Source: Anaerolineae bacterium (GTDB lineage: Bacteria; Chloroflexota; Anaerolineae; CG2-30-64-16). From it: a stretch of 46,975 nucleotides of DNA. The notes under the pieces are model-generated. The model saw only the letters and a program-made list of their open reading frames with translations, ran no database searches and was not told the origin of the DNA. Positions 23,873-30,607 of this stretch are shown here, piece by piece (position 1 is the stretch's first letter; every line of letters begins with the position of its first letter). The position numbers and the translations under genes are program-made. The stretch lies in NCBI GenBank assembly GCA_026645775.1, contig JAPKMS010000142.1, forward strand, positions 1 through 46,975, in the 5' to 3' direction.

Positions 23873-24973
23873 TCACACCAGCCGGCCTATCTCCGCCACC
23901 AGCCGATCGATCTGCTCCGCCGTGTGCGTCGCAAAGATCGCGATGCGCAGCGCACCGCCGGCAGGGGTGCTGCTGTAACGCGTCACGTGCGCCACGCAGA
24001 GATCACGGGCGAAAAGCTCCGCCTGGATCCGGGCCAGGTCAACCCCCGGCCGCGCGGCCAGGCAGAGGATCGGCACGGGCGTGTCGGCCAGCGCCCAGCC
24101 CAACCCGCGCAGGCCGGCGCGGGCGTGGGCCACGTTGGCCCGGAGCTGCTGGCGGAGCGCCGACTGGCCCCCCGCCAGCGCCAGCGCCTGGGTCGCGGCC
24201 GCGGCCACGGCCAGCGGCGCCGGGCTGGTTGCGCCGAACGCGGCCGCATCCCGGCGCAGACGCTCGATCAGCGCCGCATCCCCGGCGAACAACCCGCCGG
24301 CGCAGCCCAGTGCTTTACTGAGCGTGTGCGTGCTATAGAGCCGCAGGCCCGTCGGGATTCGCTCGCCCCAATACTCCCCCGTCCCCTGCCCCTGCTCACC
24401 GATTACCCCGGTGGCATGCGCGTCGTCCAGGCACAGGATGGCGCCCTCGCACTCTGCCAGCACCGCCGCATAGGCCGGCGCCGGCGCGATCTCGCCGGAG
24501 ATGGGGAAGACGCCGTCGCTCAGCACCAGCGGCCGCTCGCCCGGCCGCAGATGGGCGCGCAGTTGGCCGGCCAGATCGCCGGCATCCCGGTGGGCGAAGG
24601 GATGCACGGGCGCCCCCACCGTGCGGGCGCCGTCCCATACGCTGAAATGTGCAGCCGCGTCGACAAAAATGCGCTCGTAATCGCCGCGCAGGCCCTGGAG
24701 CAGGATCGTGTTGCCCAGGTAGCCCGAAACGTAGTAGAGTGCGCCCGCCGTTGAGAAATAGCGGGCCGCCGCGGCTTCCACGGCCGAGTAAACCGGGTGC
24801 TCGCCGTAACCGCCGCGCGAAGTGCCGGTGCCCAGCCCGTAGCGCGTGAGCGCCGCGTGCGCGGAAGCGATGAGCTCGGGGTGGTTCTGCAACCCAAGGT
24901 AACTGCACCCCGAAAAATAATCCCGCTCTCGACCGTCGATGACGACGCGCGGGCCGACAGGTGATTCCATCAT
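23873..24973 (-). CDS. Alpha-oxoamine synthase (PLP enzyme, BioF/Kbl family)
   Basis: 366-residue class II aminotransferase-fold enzyme that condenses an amino acid with an acyl-CoA. The PLP lysine is in STHTLSKALGC, the cofactor Asp-His pair in LCLDDAHATGVIG. The N-terminus YFSGCSYLGLQNHPELI and GTGTSRGGYGEHPVYSAVE are family signatures; GTG-SR-GG fits 8-amino-7-oxononanoate synthase and relatives. It is somewhat short and has no biotin, threonine or sphingolipid genes around, so the exact substrate is open. The ATG at 24973 has GAGGG 8 nt upstream; a GTG seven codons earlier is also open. It is divergent from corA. Confidence 0.85.
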   Translation of the reverse strand: MMESPVGPRVVIDGRERDYFSGCSYLGLQNHPELIASAHAALTRYGLGTGTSRGGYGEHPVYSAVEAAAARYFSTAGALYYVSGYLGNTILLQGLRGDYERIFVDAAAHFSVWDGARTVGAPVHPFAHRDAGDLAGQLRAHLRPGERPLVLSDGVFPISGEIAPAPAYAAVLAECEGAILCLDDAHATGVIGEQGQGTGEYWGERIPTGLRLYSTHTLSKALGCAGGLFAGDAALIERLRRDAAAFGATSPAPLAVAAAATQALALAGGQSALRQQLRANVAHARAGLRGLGWALADTPVPILCLAARPGVDLARIQAELFARDLCVAHVTRYSSTPAGGALRIAIFATHTAEQIDRLVAEIGRLV

Positions 24974-25098
24974 GTAGCTTACCCTCATCTGCACAGAGCA
25001 ACCGGTGTCATTCGCTCATTCGACCAGGAATTCTCACCTTCGTCCTCTCGACTTTTATAAGATACACGATCGTTGTAAAATGCAGAGGGAGGTGGCCC

Positions 25099-26220
25099 AT
25101 GTTGGATGAGACACAATTCCAATACATTCCGAAATATGTTCCGCGTGTTCGACACACCCTCGGCGCGGCGCCCGGCGTTGAGCATGACGAAATCGCTGCG
25201 CTGCCCAGCGGCCCCGAACGGGCGCGTGTGACCTGCATCGACTACAGCCCGGCCCACGTCCAAACCCAGGAGATCGATGACCTGGAGCCATTCCTCGGCA
25301 TCCATCGCCCCGAATGGTCGATCGTGCGCTGGATCAACGTCGACGGCCTGACCGATATGACGGTCATCCATGCCCTGGCCACCAAATACGAGCTGCATCC
25401 CCTGGCGGTCGAAGATTTGCTCTACGTACCGCAGCGGCCCAAGGTTGAGCCCTACGGCAGCGGCGAAGGTGAATTGCGCTCCCGCCTGTTTATCCTGGCG
25501 CGCACCCTGCAAACCGGAGAGGCCGGACTGCACAGCGAGCAAGTCTCCATGTTCCTGGGTCACAACACCATCCTGACGTTCCGGGAAGCCACCAACAATG
25601 CGTGGGAGCCGATCCGCCTGCGCCTCCAGGTCAAAAACACCCGTTTGCGCAACAGTGACGCCAGCTTTCTGATGTACTCGCTGCTCGATGCCATCATCGA
25701 CCGCTTTTATCCGATCCTTGAGTCGTACGGGGATCACATGGAGGAGCTCGAGGCCCTGATTCTGGAACGCTCACCGCGCGCCACCATCAATGAAATCAAC
25801 CAGATCAAACGCGATCTGCTCTTGATGCGCCGGGTGGCCTGGCCGATGCGCGAAGTCGTCTCGACCCTACAGCGTGAGCCCCACGAATGCCTGGGCGAGA
25901 CTACGCGCGTCTATCTCCGGGACCTCTACGACCACGTGGTTCAAATCATGGACATCATCGAGACCTACCGCGAGATGGCTGCCGACCTCACCGATGCCTA
26001 CATGTCATCGATCTCCAACCGCATGAACGAAATCATGAAGGCGCTGACCGTCATCAGCACCATCTTCATCCCCCTGACCTTCCTGGCCGGAGTCTACGGC
26101 ATGAATTTCCACCACTTCCCCGAACTGGACAAACCGTGGGCCTATCCGGTTTTTTGGATCGTCTGCGCCACCCTGGCAGGGGGCATGTTCGTGGTATTCC
26201 GCCGCCGGCGTTGGCTGTGA
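25099..26220 (+). CDS. corA: CorA-family magnesium/cobalt transporter
   Basis: 373 residues: a large N-terminal cytoplasmic domain with long helices, then two C-terminal TM helices (about 309-328 and 347-366). The CorA selectivity motif is AGVYGMNFHHFPEL (YGMNF conserved; the usual MPEL reads FPEL). The helix RDLYDHVVQIMDIIETYREM is typical of the CorA stalk. Mg2+ uptake driven by membrane potential is the known role. The ATG at 25099 has GGGAGG upstream; in-frame codons before it are not supported. The 125-nt divergent gap to the synthase gene has AT-rich stretches (TATAAG near 25056, GTAAAAT near 25075) but no confident -35 box. It ends 10 nt from the convergent endopeptidase gene. Confidence 0.92.
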   Translation: MLDETQFQYIPKYVPRVRHTLGAAPGVEHDEIAALPSGPERARVTCIDYSPAHVQTQEIDDLEPFLGIHRPEWSIVRWINVDGLTDMTVIHALATKYELHPLAVEDLLYVPQRPKVEPYGSGEGELRSRLFILARTLQTGEAGLHSEQVSMFLGHNTILTFREATNNAWEPIRLRLQVKNTRLRNSDASFLMYSLLDAIIDRFYPILESYGDHMEELEALILERSPRATINEINQIKRDLLLMRRVAWPMREVVSTLQREPHECLGETTRVYLRDLYDHVVQIMDIIETYREMAADLTDAYMSSISNRMNEIMKALTVISTIFIPLTFLAGVYGMNFHHFPELDKPWAYPVFWIVCATLAGGMFVVFRRRRWL

Positions 26221-26230
26221 GCTTCACAGA

Positions 26231-27265
26231 TCATACGAAGGACCGTGCGCCGACAAAGCTCTCCCGCAGATGCTCCACCGCACGCACATCGTCCTCGTGG
26301 ACACCGTTGCGCGAGCGCGAGGAATGGATGATGCGCCAGCCGCCCAGGCTCACACCGACGTGCGTGATCTTGCGGGCCCCTCCGTCGCCTTCCCCGAAAA
26401 AGAGCAGGTCGCCGGGCCGAAACGGCTCCTCAACCGGACGCCCTGCCGCGAACTGCTGATCGGCATCGCGCGGCAGGATGACGCCCACCAGGCGGTGCAG
26501 CAACTGCGCATACCCCGAACAGTCGATCCCCAGCGCCGTGCAGCCGCCCCAAAGGTACGGCACACCGACGAAGAGTGCCGCATCCGCCATGATCTGCTTG
26601 CGGCGGCCGGCTTCGTCCCTGGGCAATGCGGTCAGGGCGCGTAGGTCTGCCGCCGGGACCCAGCCGGTCAGCGGGGACCGCAGCGGGGCCTTCGGGTCGC
26701 CCGGCAGTGTGACGTAGGCCCACGCGCCCTTGATCTGGGCCGCGACCGTGGTGCCGCCCAGGATTCGCTGGGTGAAAGGCGCCTCAGCAATCGGCGCATC
26801 GCGGAGCAGCGCTTCGGTCACAGGGATGATGTATGTCGGCGCCGGCGCGGCCACCTCAGCCAGGTAGGGCCGGTAGGCCCACCCCAGATACCCATCGGCC
26901 TGCCGCACGAAACACCAGCGGCCTTCTTCCAGCAGCACTTCCACCGGCCAGCCGTTGAGGAGCTGACTCATCTGCTCGGCCAGGAACGAGGAGCCGGCAT
27001 AGAGCCCGGTCAGGTTGGTCGCCACGGTCAGCACCTGGGAGGCATCACCGCGCAGGATGTGCACGCGGTTCACATCAAACGTCAGGCCGGGCAGGCGCGC
27101 GCCCAGGCCGGCACGCACCCCCGCCAACGTCGTCGCATCCAGCACCACGCCCGCCAGTATGCACCGTGCGCCATCCAGCGCCACCGCGTCCAGCCGACAA
27201 TAGTGGATACGTGTGTCTCGGTAGGCCTGTGTGACCTCGGCCAGCGCCCGCAAAATCTCTTCCAT
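26231..27265 (-). CDS. NlpC/P60 endopeptidase with SH3-type domains (YkfC-like)
   Basis: 344 residues. The C-terminal NlpC/P60 domain (about 222-340) has the catalytic Cys in WGGCTALGIDCSGYAQLL, His in KITHVGVSLGG, and a third polar residue in WRIIHSS. Two SH3b-like regions precede it (about 75-135 and 145-210, e.g. WCFVRQADGYLGWAY and GWVPAADL). This layout matches gamma-D-glutamyl-L-diamino-acid endopeptidases such as YkfC, which cut murein peptides. There is no signal peptide, so it may act on recycled peptides in the cytoplasm. The gene lies in a minus-strand run with a dipeptidase and a dipeptide epimerase, which supports that role. GGAGG is 12 nt and AGAGG 6 nt upstream of the ATG. Confidence 0.88.
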   Translation of the reverse strand: MEEILRALAEVTQAYRDTRIHYCRLDAVALDGARCILAGVVLDATTLAGVRAGLGARLPGLTFDVNRVHILRGDASQVLTVATNLTGLYAGSSFLAEQMSQLLNGWPVEVLLEEGRWCFVRQADGYLGWAYRPYLAEVAAPAPTYIIPVTEALLRDAPIAEAPFTQRILGGTTVAAQIKGAWAYVTLPGDPKAPLRSPLTGWVPAADLRALTALPRDEAGRRKQIMADAALFVGVPYLWGGCTALGIDCSGYAQLLHRLVGVILPRDADQQFAAGRPVEEPFRPGDLLFFGEGDGGARKITHVGVSLGGWRIIHSSRSRNGVHEDDVRAVEHLRESFVGARSFV

Positions 27266-27290
27266 AGAACCTCTGCCTCCGTACCATCGA

Positions 27291-28340
27291 TCAGGATGCC
27301 AACACGCCCTCGAAAGCCCGAGCCATATTCCCCCAGCAGACCAGCTCCACTTGCCGCTCGGTGAGCCCGGCCGCGGCCAGGATTTCGGGGATCAACGGGT
27401 AGCTTTCTGCCCCGGTGAACCCAGCGGGCATAAAGCTGATGCCATCCAGGTCACCCCCCAGGCCGACGCACGCCTCGCCGCCAACGGCCATCGCATGGCG
27501 GACGTGCCGGGCGATCCAGTCCGGGTCCGGCAGCGGGATTGCACCGAGCTGAGGGCCGGCGGCCTCACGCAGCTTCTGCCGGGTCGCTGCATCGGCGCCC
27601 TTGATCGGCGCCATGATCGCGTCCCAGGCGGTCCGGTAGTCGGGCGCGAGGAAATCCGCCGCCAGGTTGATGCCCATCACGCCACCCCGATCGGCCAATG
27701 TACGGATTTGCGCGTCGGTCAGATTGCGCGGCGCGGGACACAGCGCCCGGCAGTTGGAATGGCTGGCAACGAAGCGTCCCTGCACGATCGCGCTGATCTG
27801 CTCGAACGCCGCATCGGAGGCGTGCGACATGTCCACCATCACACCCAGCTCCTGGCACAGCTCGACCAGCTTGACCCCCTCGGCAGTCAACCCCGCGCCC
27901 GAGCCGAAGGAAGTGCCGGAGAACGCGTTATCGTCCCACGCCGGGATCACCAGCCGCACGCCCAGGTCGTAAAAATACCGCAGATTATCGGCTTTCCCTT
28001 CGAGTGGATCCGCCCCTTCGAGGCCGATGATGGCGAGGAGATCCGGCCTGGCCGCGATCCGCCGCTCAGCCTCGCTCTGTTGTCTTCCCGCCACCCGCAT
28101 CCGGCCGTCCGAGGCCGCGGCCCAGCCGTGAACGGCTGCGATCGCCGCCTCAGCGTAGGCGCGCAGGTCGCGGCCGGGATAGTAGCTGGCCGGCGCAAAA
28201 ACCGCGAACAGTTGCGCACCGTATCCCGCGGCCAGCAGCCGCGGCAGATCCACGTGGGTTCGGCCGCATCCCGCGACAAAATCATAATCACCGTCATCGA
28301 AATGCATGGCGGCATCGCAGTGGGCGTCAAAAAATCGCAT
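27291..28340 (-). CDS. Membrane-dipeptidase-type peptidase (M19)
   Basis: 349-residue metallo-dipeptidase of the renal dipeptidase family, cleaving dipeptides including D-amino-acid ones. Metal ligands: FFDAHCDA (normally DxHxD), the bridging Glu in IIGLEGADPLEG, His in VDMSHAS and ASHSNCRAL, and Asp in LGGDLDGI. The end WGNMARAFEG is typical of the family. No signal peptide is visible, so it is probably cytoplasmic. It is 25 nt upstream of the endopeptidase gene in transcription order. GAGGAAAG lies before the ATG, directly next to an 8-bp repeat. Confidence 0.88.
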   Translation of the reverse strand: MRFFDAHCDAAMHFDDGDYDFVAGCGRTHVDLPRLLAAGYGAQLFAVFAPASYYPGRDLRAYAEAAIAAVHGWAAASDGRMRVAGRQQSEAERRIAARPDLLAIIGLEGADPLEGKADNLRYFYDLGVRLVIPAWDDNAFSGTSFGSGAGLTAEGVKLVELCQELGVMVDMSHASDAAFEQISAIVQGRFVASHSNCRALCPAPRNLTDAQIRTLADRGGVMGINLAADFLAPDYRTAWDAIMAPIKGADAATRQKLREAAGPQLGAIPLPDPDWIARHVRHAMAVGGEACVGLGGDLDGISFMPAGFTGAESYPLIPEILAAAGLTERQVELVCWGNMARAFEGVLAS

Positions 28341-28350
28341 AGCTTTCCTC

Positions 28351-28374
28351 TGATTCGCTGATTCGCTGATTCAG
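28351..28374. repeat. TGATTCGC octamer repeat, three units
   Basis: TGATTCGC twice and TGATTCAG, at 28351-28374, fill the 36-nt gap between the chromate transporter and dipeptidase genes and end next to the dipeptidase ribosome binding site. Confidence 0.82.
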
Positions 28375-28376
28375 TA

Positions 28377-28931
28377 TCACCGATAGATGAAATACCCCAG
28401 CCCCGCCGCACCCAGGATGACAAACACGGGATTGATCTTGGTGAAGGTCAGCAGGCCGAAGGCCACCAGCGCGATGGCTGCTTTGTCCCAACCCTGGGCC
28501 AGCGCCGCCCCCCAGCCCAGCTTCCTGGCGCCGAACACGCTGTTCGCCATATCATAGGCTGTCCAGATCAGCAGGCCAACAACCACCGGCCGCACCGCGG
28601 TCAACATGGCCTTCACCGCCGCGCTGTCCTTGATGCGGAAAAAGAAGAAGATCATCACCAGCATCAAAACGGTCGTCGGCAACACGGTGCCCGCGGCTGC
28701 GGCGATCGCGCCCGGCACCCCGGCCACTTGATAGCCCACGAACGCCGACACCTGCGGCGCGATGGGTCCGGGCAGCGCGTTGCCAACGGCCACACCATCC
28801 GCGAATTGATCCGACGTGACCCAACCGGCCGCGGTACACTCGCGCTGCATCAGCGCCAGTGACGCCGGCCCGCCGCCCCAGGAAAAAAGTGCAACCCGCG
28901 TGAACAACCAGAAGATCTGCCAGAGCACCAT
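28377..28931 (-). CDS. Single-domain chromate-transporter family protein (CHR)
   Basis: 184 residues with about five membrane helices, one CHR domain. Motifs: LFSWGGGPASLALMQRE, FADGVAVGNALPGPIAPQVS and GALPGP-like turns are family signatures (G-G-P and the G-x-x-P-G-P loop). Long CHR proteins have two such domains; short ones usually come as adjacent pairs. Here only one is present. The ATG at 28931 has GGAGG 7 nt upstream, so the open frame upstream, which reads through repeats, is not coding. Chromate is the textbook substrate, but a different anion in this operon is possible. Confidence 0.85.
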   Translation of the reverse strand: MVLWQIFWLFTRVALFSWGGGPASLALMQRECTAAGWVTSDQFADGVAVGNALPGPIAPQVSAFVGYQVAGVPGAIAAAAGTVLPTTVLMLVMIFFFFRIKDSAAVKAMLTAVRPVVVGLLIWTAYDMANSVFGARKLGWGAALAQGWDKAAIALVAFGLLTFTKINPVFVILGAAGLGYFIYR

Positions 28932-28946
28932 TGAACCTCCGTGTAA

Positions 28947-29016
28947 CGTGGAGCGTGGAGCGTCGCCCCATCCCCGTGTCACCGCGTCCCCGCATCCCCG
29001 CGTCCCCGACACCCAA
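28947..29016. repeat. CGTGGAG heptamers and CGTCCCCG octamers
   Basis: CGTGGAG twice (28947-28960), then about five 8-bp units of CGTCCCCG/CATCCCCG type from 28969. The array fills the gap between the epimerase and transporter genes and runs into the 3' end of the epimerase gene, supplying its last residues (RGRGDAGTR). Confidence 0.82.
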
Positions 29017-30028
29017 TCCCCGCCCGTTCCGGGATGCGCACCCGCGCGCCCGCGCCGAACGTGATGCCCGCGAACGGGTCGTTTGCAATCAGCAGCGGCG
29101 CGTCCAGGTCGAGCCAGTCGGCCAGGCCGGCCAGATGTGCCATCGCCGTGGCGCCGATCGAGGTCTCGATCATGCAGCCGAGCATAACCTTCAGCCCGAG
29201 CGCCTTGGCCCGCCGGAGCATCGCCACGCCCGGCCCCAGACCGCCCACCTTCTGGAGCTTGAGGTTGATGCCGCGCACGCCGGCCGCAGCCAGCGCCTCT
29301 ACGTCGGCCAGCGTCTGCACGGACTCATCGGCGACGATCGGCAGATCGGTGTGCGCCTGGACGTAGCCCATGCCCGCGATGTCGTGTTTGCCGACCGGTT
29401 GCTCGACCATCTCCAGGCCAAAGCCGGCGAGCTCACCGATCCGCACCACGGCTTCATCGGGCAGCCAGCCGGCGTTCGCGTCGACGCGCAAAATCGCATC
29501 GGGCCGCGCTGCGCGCACCGCCGCCAACCGCGCCGCGTCGTCGTCCGAGCCCAGCTTGATCTTCAGGATCGGGTAGCGGTCCGCCTCTGCGGCCAGCCGC
29601 GCCATCTCAGCGGGTTCGGCGATGGCGATGGTGAAAGAGGTAGGCAGGTCGACCGGCGCGGGGAGCCCCAGCAGCCGCCAGAGCGACACACTGCGCTGCC
29701 GGGCGATGCGATCGTGCAGCGCGAGGTCGAGCGCACAGCGAGCAGGCGCCGGGCCCGCTGCGCCGACCCACGCCGCGACCGCCGCCGGATCGTCGGGCAA
29801 GACAGGCTGCGCCGCTTGGCGATCCAGCATCTGCTTCCAATACGCGATCATCGCGTCATCGGAGATCCCGTAATACGGCGGGATCGCTGCCTCGCCCCAC
29901 CCCGCGTCGCCGGCCAGCCGGAGCCAAAACGACTGCCGCGTCTCGCTGACGCCGTAGGACAGGCGGAACGGGTTGCGGAGGTTAAGCGTGATCGGTTGCC
30001 AGGTAAACCAGGGTGAAGAAACCAACAT
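28979..30028 (-). CDS. Dipeptide epimerase (enolase superfamily, YkfB-like)
   Basis: 349 residues of the muconate-lactonising subgroup of the enolase superfamily. Catalytic lysines: K-x-K in YPILKIKLGSDDD and the second Lys in GINLKLQKVGG. Metal ligands: RVDANAGW, EMVEQPVG and IVADESVQ. The C-terminal motif LGCMIETSIG matches L-Ala-D/L-Glu epimerases, which invert Glu in murein dipeptides. With the endopeptidase and dipeptidase downstream this makes a murein-peptide degradation set. The ATG at 30028 has GAGGAA 9 nt upstream and lies about 33 nt after a predicted promoter start. The C-terminus runs into the octamer repeat. Confidence 0.87.
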   Translation of the reverse strand: MLVSSPWFTWQPITLNLRNPFRLSYGVSETRQSFWLRLAGDAGWGEAAIPPYYGISDDAMIAYWKQMLDRQAAQPVLPDDPAAVAAWVGAAGPAPARCALDLALHDRIARQRSVSLWRLLGLPAPVDLPTSFTIAIAEPAEMARLAAEADRYPILKIKLGSDDDAARLAAVRAARPDAILRVDANAGWLPDEAVVRIGELAGFGLEMVEQPVGKHDIAGMGYVQAHTDLPIVADESVQTLADVEALAAAGVRGINLKLQKVGGLGPGVAMLRRAKALGLKVMLGCMIETSIGATAMAHLAGLADWLDLDAPLLIANDPFAGITFGAGARVRIPERAGIGCRGRGDAGTR

Positions 30029-30067
30029 GGGACTGCCATTCCTCTTGTGAGATTCACGAACTGGGAG

Positions 30068-30096
30068 ATTGTGGCGCAGATAGAGCATCCTGTCAA
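30068..30096 (-). promoter_or_regulatory. Promoter of the murein-peptide operon
   Basis: Minus strand: consensus TTGACA (30096-30091), 17-nt spacer, CACAAT (30073-30068). Start near 30061. The -35 box lies in the T-tract of the preceding gene's terminator. Confidence 0.65.
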
Positions 30097-30117
30097 AAAA
30101 CTACGCCGCGGTCGGCG
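30095..30117 (-). terminator. Intrinsic terminator overlapping the DUF6504-like stop codon
   Basis: Minus strand: CGCCG (30117-30113), loop ACCG, CGGCG (30108-30104), the TAG stop, then TTTTTT (30100-30095). The 5-bp stem is short but all GC. Confidence 0.58.
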
Positions 30118-30469
30118 CCAACTCGCGGAACAGGAACCATGCGCCCTTGCGCTGGCTTGAGCCCTTTGGCGCGCGGTCGTAGTAGAGGTCAAAGATCGGC
30201 CCGGCGTCGGTGCGAACACGGAAATATGCGCGCCCCACACCCCAGGAGCCGCGCACCGCGGCCGCCTCAGCGTGATCGGGGCGCATGTTACCCGCCATGC
30301 GGCCGCGGCGCGCATAATCGTGCCACTCGTTCAACAGCTCGGCCACCCGATAGGTCTCGCCACGCCAGAGGAACGCATCGGGACACGGCGGGCGCTTCTC
30401 GAACACCGGCGCGGCCGCAAAACGGACTTCGATCGGTTCGTCAATAAATCGCAGGGGAGATAATTCCAT
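30101..30469 (-). CDS. DUF6504-like small protein
   Basis: 122 residues, cytoplasmic. The central part FLWRGETYRVAELLNEWHDY followed by RAYFRVRTDAGPIFDLYYD and a terminal GAWFLFRELAP matches my memory of DUF6504 proteins (short, beta-rich, W-R-G-x-x-Y-x-V motif), function unknown. The start at 30469 is chosen because AAGGTG is 7 nt upstream and because the ATG at 30490 lies inside a predicted TATAAT box. Own promoter and terminator, so it is separate from the epimerase operon. Confidence 0.65.
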   Translation of the reverse strand: MELSPLRFIDEPIEVRFAAAPVFEKRPPCPDAFLWRGETYRVAELLNEWHDYARRGRMAGNMRPDHAEAAAVRGSWGVGRAYFRVRTDAGPIFDLYYDRAPKGSSQRKGAWFLFRELAPTAA

Positions 30470-30488
30470 CTCGTTCACCTTGACGCCC

Positions 30489-30497
30489 ATTATAGCA
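30489..30497 (-). promoter_or_regulatory. Extended -10 promoter of the DUF6504-like gene
   Basis: Minus strand TGCTATAAT (30497-30489), a consensus extended -10; no good -35. Start near 30482, 13 nt before the chosen ATG. Confidence 0.6.
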
Positions 30498-30546
30498 CGA
30501 AGGTCGTACGGGGAAGAGAACGCGATGAGGAGCAAGCCGTGAAATA

Positions 30547-30581
30547 GAAAAGGGTGGCGGCTGTTATGCAAGCCACCACCC
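30547..30581 (-). terminator. Intrinsic terminator after the CSLREA surface-protein gene
   Basis: Minus strand: GGGTGGTGGCT (30581-30571), 8-nt loop, AGCCGCCACCC (30562-30552) with one G-U pair, then TTTTC. It lies 27 nt after the stop of the large surface-protein gene. Confidence 0.8.
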
Positions 30582-30607
30582 CGTCACCAATTGAAATCGG
30601 TAGGCGA

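Noticed and set aside
28377-29012. 27-residue N-terminal extension of the chromate transporter
   Set aside because: The extension reads through octamer repeats (GCGDAVTRGWGD); the ATG at 28931 has a proper GGAGG.
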